Part shown: piece by piece, positions 33,892 to 42,516 of the stretch
Layout: every line of letters begins with the position of its first letter
Numbering within the stretch: position 1 is the first letter of the stretch
Origin: Pseudoalteromonas flavipulchra NCIMB 2033 = ATCC BAA-314
GTDB taxonomy: Bacteria > Pseudomonadota > Gammaproteobacteria > Enterobacterales > Alteromonadaceae
Length of the DNA: 64,000 nt
Direction: 5' to 3'
Assembly: GCA_000814665.1 (NCBI GenBank)
Contig: JWIH01000025.1
Location: 434,001 to 498,000 of the forward strand
Translations under genes and position numbers: made by a program
The notes under the pieces: model-generated
Seen by the model: only the letters and a program-made list of their open reading frames with translations
Told to the model about the DNA's origin: nothing
Database searches by the model: none

Positions 33892-36091
33892 GCGCATGAA
33901 CATGAAGAAATCTTTATTAGCGGTAGCGGTAATTTTTGCACTACCTCAAGCGCAAGCTGCGGATGATAATCAAGATATTGAGCATATCTCTATTATCAGC
34001 CATCACGATAAATTGCGAAAAGAAGCCGGCTCTGCAACGTTGTTGTCAGAAGCGCAGTTGGCAGAATACGAATACGACGATATTCACCGTATTCTTTCCA
34101 ATGTACCTGGCGTTAATATTCGTGAAGAGGATGGTTATGGCCTGCGACCAAACATTGGTTTTCGTGGTGTAACACCTGAGCGAAGCAAAAAAATCACCAT
34201 TATGGAAGACGGTGTGCTCATTGGCCCAGCTCCCTATTCTGCGCCGGCTGCTTATTATTTTCCGGTTACGACTCGTATGACAGCGGTTGAGGTGTTCAAA
34301 GGGCCTGCGGCTATCAAGCATGGTCCGCAAACAGTTGCTGGTGCGCTCAACTTAGTGACTCGCCAAGTGCCAGAATTTACAGAAGGCGGTATTGATGTTG
34401 CGGCTGGCAGCGACGGTTATTCCAAAGCACACGGTTACTACGGTTCAGTAGTAAATAATGTCGGCTTCTTATTCGAAGCGGTAAACCTACAAGCCGATGG
34501 TTTTAAAGAGCTTGATGGCGGTGGTGATACGGGGTTTGAGAAGAACGATATATTAGCCAAGTTTAATTATAAACTTTCTCAAGGTGAGCTAAACCATACG
34601 TTTGGCTTAAAACTCAGCTATGCCGACGAGTTGTCCGATGAAACTTACCTTGGTTTAACGGATGCAGATTTTGCTGAAAACCCGTATCGTCGATATGCAG
34701 CGTCTCAGCCTGCAGAGATGGATACCAAGCATACTCAGATAATGTTATCCCATGTGCTTGATGGCAAAGACTTTAACGTTACAACAAGATTGTACCGTAA
34801 TGACTATGAGCGAGCTTGGCTCAAGCTCAATAGTGTGGGGAGCAAAAGTGGACCATCACTGTCAAAAATCATGGCAAACCCAGAGACTTTTGCAAATGAG
34901 TACGGCGTGATCACAGGGGCAAGGGACTCTGTCGTTGCAGGTTCAAATATCTTTTTGAATATGGGAACTAATGACCGTGAGTATTTCTCTCAAGGTCTTC
35001 AAGTCGATGCCAATACGAGCTTTAGCCTGTTTAATTTAACTCATGACATCGCAGTTGGTGTGCGTTTCCACGAAGATGAAATTGAGCGCAAACACTTTGA
35101 GCAAGCGTATGCAATGGAAGGTGGTTCACCTGTGTTGCTAGAGGGTTCAAAGCAGTTTACATCACTGAATACTGAAAATACTAAAGCGTGGTCGGTATAT
35201 CTAGAAGACAAAGTACAACTTGATGCGTTGACACTCGGCCTTGGTCTTCGTGGCGAGCTGATGGACATGTCTTACCAAGATAATAAAGATGCAGATGTTT
35301 GGATTGATAAAACCACCCGTATTTGGCTACCTAGCCTAAGTGGTTTCTATCAGCTTTCTGACGATGCCGGTCTTTTATTTGGTGTGCACCAAGGTTTTGT
35401 GCCTTCTTCACCACAACAAGATCCGGATATAGAGCTTGAGAAGAGCGTTAACTACGAATTTGGTGGGCGCTTTAATGATGGTGTGACTCAGTTTGAGATT
35501 GTGAGCTTTTTCAACGATTATGAGAATCTGAACGAAAGCTGTGGTCAGTCTAACTGTGGTGTTAATGACCAACAAGACCAGCAGTTCAGTGGCGGTGAGG
35601 TGGATGTTTACGGTCTCGAAATGCAGTTTGCACAACGTTACCCTTTGAACCTTCAACTGGATATCCCTTATAGTCTCACCTACACCTATACGAAAGGTGA
35701 ATTCCAGAATGAGCGTGCGACAACGTTCGCACAATGGGGTTATATTAAAAATGGTGATGAGCTTCCGTATTTACCATCTCATCAAGCCACTTTTAATATT
35801 GGCCTTGCAGCAAGTGACTGGAAAGTTAACGTAGCCATCAAATACATCAGTGAGATGAGCGAAGCTGCTGGCAGAAGCACTGAAGACTTTGAGCTTGTAC
35901 TTGAAGGCGCAAAGGTGCCAAACACAACTATTGTTGATGTATCTGCAAGTTACGAGCTAGGCCAGTATGGTCAAATCTATGCTAAAATCGATAACTTGTT
36001 CGATGAAGCAGAAATTGTCAGTCGCCGCCCGTATGGCGCGCGCCCAGGAAAACCAAGACAATTTAGTTTAGGCTATAAATACCAGTTTTAA
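33884..36091 (+). CDS. TonB-dependent receptor, FecA-like
   Basis: The outer-membrane gated channel has a signal peptide (NMKKSLLAVAVIFALPQAQA), a TonB box near DIEHISII, a plug domain (LAEYEYDDIHRILSNVPGVN, GYGLRPNIGFRG, KKITIMEDGVLIGPAPYSAP) and a barrel ending in QFSLGYKYQF with the terminal aromatic needed for insertion. Plug sequence resembles ferric-citrate receptor FecA. Ligand is probably a ferric chelate. Candidate starts are GTG 33878, ATG 33884 and ATG 33896; AGGTG just before 33884 favours that one, though spacing is short. It overlaps the imelysin gene by eight bases, so they are coupled. Confidence 0.92.
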   Translation: MTKRMNMKKSLLAVAVIFALPQAQAADDNQDIEHISIISHHDKLRKEAGSATLLSEAQLAEYEYDDIHRILSNVPGVNIREEDGYGLRPNIGFRGVTPERSKKITIMEDGVLIGPAPYSAPAAYYFPVTTRMTAVEVFKGPAAIKHGPQTVAGALNLVTRQVPEFTEGGIDVAAGSDGYSKAHGYYGSVVNNVGFLFEAVNLQADGFKELDGGGDTGFEKNDILAKFNYKLSQGELNHTFGLKLSYADELSDETYLGLTDADFAENPYRRYAASQPAEMDTKHTQIMLSHVLDGKDFNVTTRLYRNDYERAWLKLNSVGSKSGPSLSKIMANPETFANEYGVITGARDSVVAGSNIFLNMGTNDREYFSQGLQVDANTSFSLFNLTHDIAVGVRFHEDEIERKHFEQAYAMEGGSPVLLEGSKQFTSLNTENTKAWSVYLEDKVQLDALTLGLGLRGELMDMSYQDNKDADVWIDKTTRIWLPSLSGFYQLSDDAGLLFGVHQGFVPSSPQQDPDIELEKSVNYEFGGRFNDGVTQFEIVSFFNDYENLNESCGQSNCGVNDQQDQQFSGGEVDVYGLEMQFAQRYPLNLQLDIPYSLTYTYTKGEFQNERATTFAQWGYIKNGDELPYLPSHQATFNIGLAASDWKVNVAIKYISEMSEAAGRSTEDFELVLEGAKVPNTTIVDVSASYELGQYGQIYAKIDNLFDEAEIVSRRPYGARPGKPRQFSLGYKYQF

Positions 36092-36103
36092 TTGATTGTC
36101 TAT

Positions 36104-36125
36104 GCGGCTCTTAAATAAGAGCCGC
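36104..36125. repeat. Stable hairpin between receptor and hydroxylase genes
   Basis: GCGGCTCTTA and TAAGAGCCGC pair perfectly around AA. There is no T-run, so it may stabilise the upstream mRNA end instead of terminating. Confidence 0.5.
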
Positions 36126-36196
36126 AGCTTCATGGCGGCTTGTCGCTAGATCTATGGAGCTATTCCAAAAATATATGAACTCATTATTTCTTTTTG

Positions 36197-37195
36197 ATGG
36201 AAATGACTATGTTAGAGCAATTATGGCAAAGCATTACTGAACTCCCTGGCTACTTGTTCGATGCCAATAAAAGAGTGTATTTGCCATACTTGTTTAGTGC
36301 CATTTTGATGGCTGTTCCTGTTTATATCGCCACAGAAAAAGCGCGCTCTGGTAAAGGTTTTTTAAAGTTTCTGTTTCCTAAGCAAGTGTGGTGGTGCAAA
36401 AGCGCCAAGCTCGATTACTGTTTATTGGTCACAAATCGATTGATAAAGGCGGCGACGTTCACGCCTATCGTGTTGACTATGGTACCGGTGGCGTTGGGGT
36501 TATCAGGTGGGCTTGAAGCGCTTTTTGGTCCAGCGTTACATCTTGAAGCGCCAGAATGGGTGGTGATTGGACTATTTACGTTATTTTTGTTTATAGTCGA
36601 TGACCTCACTCGATTCTTGCTGCACCTGATCCTACATAAAATCCCATTCTTTTGGGAATTTCACAAGGTGCACCATTCTGCAAAAGTCCTAACCCCCTTT
36701 ACCATTTATCGCTCACATCCCGTTGAAAGCTACCTGTACGCCTGTCGTATGGCATTAACTCAAGGAATTGTGGTTGGAATAGGGTATTACGTATTTGGCA
36801 GTAGTTTGAGTATGTACGATATTCTTGGTGCGAATGCGTTTGTCTTTTTATTTAATATCTTTGGGGCCAATTTAAGGCATTCACATATATGGCTGAGTTG
36901 GGGCGATAGGCTAGAGAATTGGTTTATTAGTCCTGCACAACACCAAGTGCATCACAGTGATAATCCAATCCATTTTGATACCAATTTAGGCTCGGCGCTA
37001 GCCATTTGGGACCGTATGTATGGCTCGCTTATTAAGGCCTCGAGTGCGGGTAAAATTACCATTGGTGTTGGGCAATATGATGCTGGGCATGATTCACTGA
37101 CCGCAATTTACTTGAAGCCATTCAAGCAGGCTTGGAAAACGTTATTACCGAAAAAGAAAAATAACCCGCCACTAAAATCTTCGCAGGGTGACTGA
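36197..37195 (+). CDS. Fatty acid hydroxylase/sterol desaturase-family membrane enzyme
   Basis: Members are integral-membrane di-iron oxygenases. The protein of about 332 residues has several membrane spans (YLPYLFSAILMAVPVYIA, VVIGLFTLFLFIVDDL) and the histidine clusters that hold the metal: RFLLHLILHK, HKVHH (156-160), RHSH, and HQVHH (249-253). The substrate is a lipid or sterol-like molecule, not identifiable. Three closely spaced in-frame ATG codons (36197, 36203, 36209) make the start uncertain by a few residues. It lies 105 bases after the FecA-like receptor and may share its transcript; the iron need of the enzyme fits the cluster. Confidence 0.85.
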   Translation: MEMTMLEQLWQSITELPGYLFDANKRVYLPYLFSAILMAVPVYIATEKARSGKGFLKFLFPKQVWWCKSAKLDYCLLVTNRLIKAATFTPIVLTMVPVALGLSGGLEALFGPALHLEAPEWVVIGLFTLFLFIVDDLTRFLLHLILHKIPFFWEFHKVHHSAKVLTPFTIYRSHPVESYLYACRMALTQGIVVGIGYYVFGSSLSMYDILGANAFVFLFNIFGANLRHSHIWLSWGDRLENWFISPAQHQVHHSDNPIHFDTNLGSALAIWDRMYGSLIKASSAGKITIGVGQYDAGHDSLTAIYLKPFKQAWKTLLPKKKNNPPLKSSQGD

Positions 37196-37327
37196 TCTCG
37201 GTTACTCAGCTCCACTTCTTTGCAGGGAAAAATTGGTGTTGCTAATCACCGTAATAGCTTACGCTATTTATTACTTTATTAGGATGCTTGTGAAAGAGGT
37301 GAAAGCTCGTGCTTGGAAGAGGAAAAT

Positions 37328-37353
37328 AGGCTGACGACGGGCATTGTCAGCCT
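37328..37353 (-). terminator. Hairpin terminator of the 95-residue ORF
   Basis: AGGCTGAC/GTCAGCCT pairs over eight bases; on the minus strand it runs into TATTTTCC. An alternative overlapping hairpin (AGCCTA/TAGGCT) is also possible. Confidence 0.5.
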
Positions 37354-37383
37354 ATGTGGGAGAGTAGGCTCCCTAAATCTTTA

Positions 37384-37671
37384 CTAGTGTAGTTGCAATG
37401 AAGGCTTGCTGCGGAAAAAGCCTAGCTCATTTAACTTCTCAATTAGTTTTGGATCGTCTAAACGGCTCGGAGTTTCTTCATCTCTTAAATAATGATCGTT
37501 TGGTACTGCGTGCATATCGAGCATTTTATGAAATAGTATATTGCGAATTGCCAGCGCTGTCATGCCGCTGTCCTGAATTGCGTCTAGCCTTTCTTGGAGG
37601 TCTGAAAAAGGCGCAGCCTTAACGTCATCCACTACTGCAGAAAATTGACCATTAGATTTATTCTTAATCAT
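37384..37671 (-). CDS. Hypothetical 95-residue protein
   Basis: No family is recognised. The product is soluble and acidic-basic mixed (SGMTALAIRNILFHKMLDMHA, SRLDDPKLIEKLNELGFFR), predicted mostly helical. The minus frame is preferred to the overlapping + frame (37398-37622) because it has an intact terminator downstream, a G-rich ribosome-site candidate (GGGGG) seven bases upstream and a balanced composition, while the + frame is Cys/Leu-rich as expected of a shadow. It stands alone between the hydroxylase and the antiporter gene. Confidence 0.6.
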   Translation of the reverse strand: MIKNKSNGQFSAVVDDVKAAPFSDLQERLDAIQDSGMTALAIRNILFHKMLDMHAVPNDHYLRDEETPSRLDDPKLIEKLNELGFFRSKPSLQLH

Positions 37672-37907
37672 AAAACCCCCAAAGGTATAGCTTGTTCACA
37701 ATCCAGTGACACGATGTTCAAAAGGCATTCGGTATCAATTTATGTTCATAAAATAGATACTTACGCCATGTCCGATGTGATCAGTTTACTCTGAAGTGGG
37801 GGCAAATTACCATCTTGGATGTAAAGCTTTGTAAATCGAATAATGAGAGGAATGAAACAATAAAAATAGACGTCTAGACGTAACACAATGATCTGAATAT
37901 GAAAATA

Positions 37908-37937
37908 GTTCTCAGTACCAATTATGATACTGAGAAC
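37908..37937 (-). terminator. Terminator of the K+/H+ antiporter gene
   Basis: GTTCTCAGTA and TACTGAGAAC pair perfectly around ten bases; on the minus strand the stem is followed by TATTTTC. It lies 12 bases past the stop. Confidence 0.7.
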
Positions 37938-37948
37938 CAATATCTAAT

Positions 37949-39520
37949 TTAAGTAAATAATTTCTCTTTTACGTGTTCTGCAAAACCACTACCTGCTTCA
38001 AGGTAGAAGTTATAGGTAGAATTCACGCCCATTTCTTCTAATTCTTTCTGTTGGTCAGGGTAGTTCGCAATGGCGGTAACTTGGCCGTTATAACCCGATG
38101 CTTTGAGCTGTTCTAGTGCGTAAATGTTCTGCATATGCTTTGGCATCGCGAGCATTACCATTTCTACTTCAGAATGATTTACACGTTGCCAAAAGTCAGG
38201 ATCGGTTGCGTCGGCAGTCAATACTCTGCGGCCTCTGGATACATGTTTTTCAACTACCTCTGGCTTAATATCTACACCTGCAACGGTGTCTGGGAAGCTA
38301 GCTTGTATCGTTTCATAAGCACCTGTTCCAATTCTTCCCATGCCAAATATTACGATTTTGGTATCGGTTAGGTTTACGGGGAGCTCTTCTTCTAAGCGGT
38401 CTTGGTTTTCAAACTTTAATAACCAAGGCTCTAATTTAACGTAGATTTCGTTCGAGCGTTTGTTTAGCGGAGACGCAATCACAAAAGTAATAGAAACAGC
38501 AATAGCCACGACTGCTAACCAGTCAGGAGCAACCGCACCAGAAGCAGATGCAACAGCACAGACAATAAGACCAAACTCGCTATAGTTAGTGAGTGTAAAA
38601 GCGCTCAATAGCGATGTACGAGCACGCAATTTGAACATATTGGTGAAGAGATAATAAAGTGAGACTTTAATCGGTAGAACAATTACCAGTAGAATCGCTA
38701 TTAAAAGTGCGTCCAGTGTAATCGTGGCATTCAAACCAATATTCAAGAAAAAGCCAACAAGCAAGATGTCTTTTACATTCAGTAGTGATTTTGATAACTC
38801 ACCTGCTTTTTTATGTGGAGCGAAAATCATACCCATGATCAGCGCGCCGAGATCACCTTTGAGACCCGCAAATTCAAAGGCATGATAACCTGCGACTAAC
38901 GCAAAAAAGAAACCAAAAAGAGGAAGTAACTCACCATGCTTTGAACGGCTTAATACCCAAAACATAACTGGGCGTACAAGCGGTAGCACTACAAGCAGTG
39001 CCAGTGCCCAAATATTGGGTACTTTGCCCGTACTGACGGCGAGAAAGATAACCGCAAAGATATCTTGCATAACCAAAATACCGATTGAGATTTTACCGTG
39101 AAGACTTGCCATTTCACCGCGTTCTTCTAGCACTTTTACCGCAAAAACGGTACTGGAAAAGCTAAATGCAAAACCAACCAATAAAGCGCTTTGCCAGTCT
39201 AGGTCAGTAAATAAAGGTAGGCTCATCGCCCCTAGCATCAACAACAGGCTAGCGAAAAACGCCGTACTGGTAATGATGTGCATACTCGCTGGCGCCCAAA
39301 CTTGAGGCTTTATCAAGTTACCAACTCGTAACTTTAAGCCGATGCTGAAAAGCAGCAGCGTGACACCAAGATCTGCCAGTTGGGTAAGTAAGTCCGTGGT
39401 TTTATGGCCAAGTAGGTTTAAGACAAAGCCTGCCATCAAAAAACCAATTAAAGGAGGAAGCTTTAATTGATAAACAGAAAATCCGCATGCAAATGCGACA
39501 GCAAAATAGAGCAGTTCCAT
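37949..39520 (-). CDS. CPA2-family K+/H+ (cation/proton) antiporter with RCK domain
   Basis: The 523-residue protein combines a twelve-to-thirteen-span Na+/H+-exchanger domain (about 1-370; GFSVYQLKLPPLIGFLMAGF, LLVGFAFSFSSTVFAVKVLEE, GDLGALIMGMIFAPH) with a cytoplasmic TrkA-N/RCK domain (about 393-515) that begins KIVIFGMGRIGTGAYETI and has the acidic VAGVDIKPE for the nucleotide ribose. It resembles KefB/KefC/YbaL efflux systems; glutathione gating is not assured. No TrkA-C or KefF/KefG-type ancillary gene is adjacent. Confidence 0.9.
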   Translation of the reverse strand: MELLYFAVAFACGFSVYQLKLPPLIGFLMAGFVLNLLGHKTTDLLTQLADLGVTLLLFSIGLKLRVGNLIKPQVWAPASMHIITSTAFFASLLLMLGAMSLPLFTDLDWQSALLVGFAFSFSSTVFAVKVLEERGEMASLHGKISIGILVMQDIFAVIFLAVSTGKVPNIWALALLVVLPLVRPVMFWVLSRSKHGELLPLFGFFFALVAGYHAFEFAGLKGDLGALIMGMIFAPHKKAGELSKSLLNVKDILLVGFFLNIGLNATITLDALLIAILLVIVLPIKVSLYYLFTNMFKLRARTSLLSAFTLTNYSEFGLIVCAVASASGAVAPDWLAVVAIAVSITFVIASPLNKRSNEIYVKLEPWLLKFENQDRLEEELPVNLTDTKIVIFGMGRIGTGAYETIQASFPDTVAGVDIKPEVVEKHVSRGRRVLTADATDPDFWQRVNHSEVEMVMLAMPKHMQNIYALEQLKASGYNGQVTAIANYPDQQKELEEMGVNSTYNFYLEAGSGFAEHVKEKLFT

Positions 39521-39651
39521 AACTTTAAATTTTTATCCAAGATATGAGCAGTGTACCAAAACCTCCTGATATATAAATTATAAATTTTCGCTGACAAGTT
39601 GGAAAAAATATGGTTATGATGCAGGTAAGGACATACCGGACAGGAGACGTA

Positions 39652-40395
39652 ATGTTTAAGAAGATCCTAGCATCTGTCGGTATCGGTGCGGCAAAAGTAG
39701 ACACTGTATTGGAAACAGAGCATTTGCACCCGGGACAGAAATTTCAAGCGCAAATTGTAGTAAAAGGCGGTGACGTTAGCCAAGAAGTAACAGGTTTAGA
39801 GCTTGCGCTAATGACAAGAGTTAAGGTTGAAGGGGAAGACGGAGAATACTTTAGTAATCATGTTATTGACCGTTGGCGTGTAGGTAATAATTTCACGATA
39901 GGCCCAGGCGAAGAAAAAGTTATTCCTTTTGAAGCTCGACTTCATTCAGAAACACCAATCACAGAAATCAATGCGGGCTTCAACCGTTGTCATGTTTGGA
40001 TTGAAACTGGTTTAGACATTGATTTAGCAATCGATCCGTCAGACAAAGATGCTTTACACATTTATCCAAATGAAGCGGTGAAAGCATGTATGACAGCGAT
40101 GGAGCGTTTAGGCTTCCATTTAGTGAAAGCGGATGTAGAAAAGGGCTATTTACGAGCGTCTGAGTTTCAGTCTGTTTCTGGTTGTTACCAAGAATTAGAA
40201 TACCGACCAAACTCACGTGCATTATTTGGACTACAAGAAGTTGAGCTTTCATTTGTACCTGAAGCGCATCGTACTCATGTACTGATAGAGTTGGACAGAG
40301 CGTTTCGAGGGGATGGTTACGTCGATCTAACGATTGAGCACGATCACGTAAATATCTCTCAATTGTGCGATCAGTTGGAGCGGCTGTTCTCATAA
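39652..40395 (+). CDS. Spo0M-like sporulation-control family protein
   Basis: The 247-residue protein is an arrestin-like Spo0M family member: MFKKILASVGIGAAKVDTVL, GQKFQAQIVVKGGDVSQEVTG and VIPFEARLHSETPITEI. The family is named from Bacillus but is common in non-sporulating marine bacteria, where its role is not known; a cell-envelope or cytoskeletal scaffold has been suggested for homologues. AGGAG lies five bases before the ATG at 39652, which excludes the upstream in-frame ATG at 39610. A strong terminator follows. Confidence 0.88.
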   Translation: MFKKILASVGIGAAKVDTVLETEHLHPGQKFQAQIVVKGGDVSQEVTGLELALMTRVKVEGEDGEYFSNHVIDRWRVGNNFTIGPGEEKVIPFEARLHSETPITEINAGFNRCHVWIETGLDIDLAIDPSDKDALHIYPNEAVKACMTAMERLGFHLVKADVEKGYLRASEFQSVSGCYQELEYRPNSRALFGLQEVELSFVPEAHRTHVLIELDRAFRGDGYVDLTIEHDHVNISQLCDQLERLFS

Positions 40396-40411
40396 TCACT
40401 TAATTTACTCC

Positions 40412-40439
40412 AAACGCCCAGCTTTGTCTGGGCGTTTTT
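40412..40439 (+). terminator. Terminator of the Spo0M-like gene
   Basis: AAACGCCCAG and CTGGGCGTTT form a ten-bp stem around CTTTGT, followed by TT. Confidence 0.88.
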
Positions 40440-40465
40440 GTTCCAAGCATAAATGAGAGAAGAAA

Positions 40466-40912
40466 ATGAATTGGCAAATTAGAAGTTATGATGCGCTCAC
40501 TAAAGATGAGCTTTTTGAGATTTTAAAGCTAAGGGTAGAGGTATTCGTTGTGGAACAAGCATGTCCTTATCCAGAAATTGATGATACCGATAGGGCGCCT
40601 GACACTCGACACCTATTTTTAGTTAAAGATGAACAAATTTTAGCGTATGCACGTTGTTATAGAAAATCAGCAACTACTGCATCCATTGGCCGTGTTATCG
40701 TTTCGTCAATGCTACGAGGGCAGGGCGTTGCACATGATCTTATGCATCGCGCGATTGCTTGTTGTGAAACGGATATTACTCATGAAGCTTTAGTTATTTC
40801 TGCGCAGTGTTATTTAGACAAGTTTTATACTGGGCTCGGTTTTGTGAAGCAAGGTGAAGATTATCTAGAAGATGGGATCCCACATCAGGATATGCTATTT
40901 GTGAAAAAGTAA
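40466..40912 (+). CDS. elaA: ElaA-family GNAT acetyltransferase
   Basis: The 148 residues match ElaA along their length: ILKLRVEVFVVEQACPYPEI, DDTDRAPDTRHLFLV, SIGRVIVSSMLRGQGVAHDLM (acetyl-CoA loop RGQGVA) and the C-terminal YLDKFYTGLGFVKQGEDYLE. Acetyl acceptor unknown. GAGAGAAGAAA precedes the ATG. A short intergenic region with a terminator isolates it from the Spo0M-like gene. Confidence 0.92.
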   Translation: MNWQIRSYDALTKDELFEILKLRVEVFVVEQACPYPEIDDTDRAPDTRHLFLVKDEQILAYARCYRKSATTASIGRVIVSSMLRGQGVAHDLMHRAIACCETDITHEALVISAQCYLDKFYTGLGFVKQGEDYLEDGIPHQDMLFVKK

Positions 40913-40937
40913 AAGAGGCTACGAGTAGCCTCTTTTT
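40911..40937 (+). terminator. Bidirectional terminator between elaA and the NSS transporter
   Basis: AAAAGAGGCTA and TAGCCTCTTTTT pair around CGAG. A- and T-tracts on both sides serve both convergent genes. Confidence 0.88.
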
Positions 40938-40947
40938 ATGAGCGAAA

Positions 40948-42294
40948 TTATAGTGAATTTAAAAATACCGCAGCAATGGCAATTGGACAAACGAAGCGGA
41001 TGTACCAAGGCCATACTTTCCAGAAGAAACTACTGCCAACTTCCGGGCATCCTGATTCAATTTCTTTAAGCAGTTTTGCTCTGTGCCAAATCCAACCGAC
41101 AAATACACAGCACAGCATGCCAAGTAGTGGCTGGCCAAACTTAGTTGTTAGGCTAACAGTAAAGCCGAACAGGGTTTCGATGTTTACCAAAATGGTGAAG
41201 CTCACGGCTGTTACCAAGGTACCGATGATCCAGGTGGCCTGTACTCTGCCCAATGCAAAACGTTCAACGGCATAAGAAACTGGCGCTTCTAGCATTGAAA
41301 TAGATGAGGTGAGTGCGGCAATACTCATCAGAGCAAAGAAAGCAAAGCTTACTAAAAGGCCTATACTCCCCATGCTATCAAACAATGCTGGCAATACTTG
41401 AAACACTAAGGTGTCTTCATTTAGCAGTGAGCCGTCAGCTGCAAAAATCTCTACGCCTTGCGCTTGCGCAACATACATGGCGGGAATGATAAGTAAGCCA
41501 GCAACGAACGCGATAAAGACGTCGATTAAGGTAACCATGGCACCAAGTGAAACTAAATTCTCTTTTTTACTAATGTATGAGCCGTAAATGATCATCACGC
41601 TGGTACCAAGCGAAAGCGAGAAAAATGCTTGTCCTAGGGCATCAACGAGTAACTGCGGATTGAGCACAGAAGAAAAGTCAGGAACAAGATACACCTTAAG
41701 TCCTTCAACGGCACCTTCTTGGGTTAATACATACGCAATTAACGAGAATAAAATACCGATAAGTGCGGGCATCAAACGCTTTGACCACTTTTCAATCCCG
41801 TTTTCTACGCCTTTACTAATTATAAGCACGGTGAGTGCAATAAAGGCGGCTGTAAAGACGATGTTGCGCGACATAGACGAGTCAGCAAGCCAAGATTGCG
41901 CTTGAGTCATTGATGCAACTTCCGCGATGGGTTCAAGTGTTGCGCTAAACATCCACCCAGCCACGATTGCATAGAAACTTAAAATAAGACCCGCACAAAT
42001 TATGCCGCCAAATCCGACAGCAAAAGCTAGCTTACTTTGCCATGCTGTATTTGTTAGTTTGCGCAGTGAAGATACGGCATTTGCTTGGCCGTGACGACCA
42101 ATGACGAGTTCTGCCATTAGTGCTGGATAGGCAAGACAAAAAGCCAAAACCAGATAAACTAAAACAAACGCAGCACCACCATTGGATGCCGTTTGTGTTG
42201 GAAACCCCCAAATGTTTCCCAAACCTACCGCCGACCCTGCGGCGGCCATAATAAAACCAAAGCGAGAGCTGAACTCTCCTCGGACATTGCTCAT
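40948..42294 (-). CDS. Sodium-dependent NSS-family transporter
   Basis: The 448-residue protein has eleven or so membrane spans and the neurotransmitter:sodium symporter signature FIMAAAGSAVGLGNIWGFPT in span 1, where the unwound Na+ and substrate sites lie. QAFFSLSLGTSVMIIYGSYI is the span-6-like element. Bacterial members mostly import hydrophobic amino acids such as tryptophan, tyrosine or leucine; the substrate is not readable. Eleven spans is usual for prokaryotic members. Monocistronic. Confidence 0.93.
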   Translation of the reverse strand: MSNVRGEFSSRFGFIMAAAGSAVGLGNIWGFPTQTASNGGAAFVLVYLVLAFCLAYPALMAELVIGRHGQANAVSSLRKLTNTAWQSKLAFAVGFGGIICAGLILSFYAIVAGWMFSATLEPIAEVASMTQAQSWLADSSMSRNIVFTAAFIALTVLIISKGVENGIEKWSKRLMPALIGILFSLIAYVLTQEGAVEGLKVYLVPDFSSVLNPQLLVDALGQAFFSLSLGTSVMIIYGSYISKKENLVSLGAMVTLIDVFIAFVAGLLIIPAMYVAQAQGVEIFAADGSLLNEDTLVFQVLPALFDSMGSIGLLVSFAFFALMSIAALTSSISMLEAPVSYAVERFALGRVQATWIIGTLVTAVSFTILVNIETLFGFTVSLTTKFGQPLLGMLCCVFVGWIWHRAKLLKEIESGCPEVGSSFFWKVWPWYIRFVCPIAIAAVFLNSL

Positions 42295-42441
42295 AATTAT
42301 TATACTTCTCTAAAAATTTCTAACGGCGCTGACAATCTACTGTAATTAAAAAGAAATAAAAAGAGTAAATTACCTTGATTTAGCGCAAGTTTTAGCCTGA
42401 TATTTAGCCGTAATTAAGTTGTTGCACTCAAAAAGCAAAGC

Positions 42442-42457
42442 TTAGCTTATAAGCTAA
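42442..42457. repeat. 16-bp perfect palindrome between transporter and kinase genes
   Basis: TTAGCTTATAAGCTAA is a perfect palindrome 148 bases upstream of the NSS transporter start. It could be a regulator site for that gene or an extruding hairpin. No function is known. Confidence 0.4.
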
Positions 42458-42483
42458 TGTTTTCACGATTATTTCTATATAGG

Positions 42484-42507
42484 ATAAGTCGACGTGTAGC
42501 GACTTAT
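42484..42507 (-). terminator. Hairpin after the histidine kinase gene
   Basis: ATAAGTCG and CGACTTAT pair around eight bases, ten bases beyond the kinase stop. The T-run is poor, so termination may be weak. Confidence 0.4.
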
Positions 42508-42516
42508 TTACAATAA

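Noticed and set aside
37398..37622. 74-codon + strand frame opposite the 95-residue ORF
   Set aside because: Cys/Leu-rich with no ribosome site; the minus frame has better composition and a downstream terminator.
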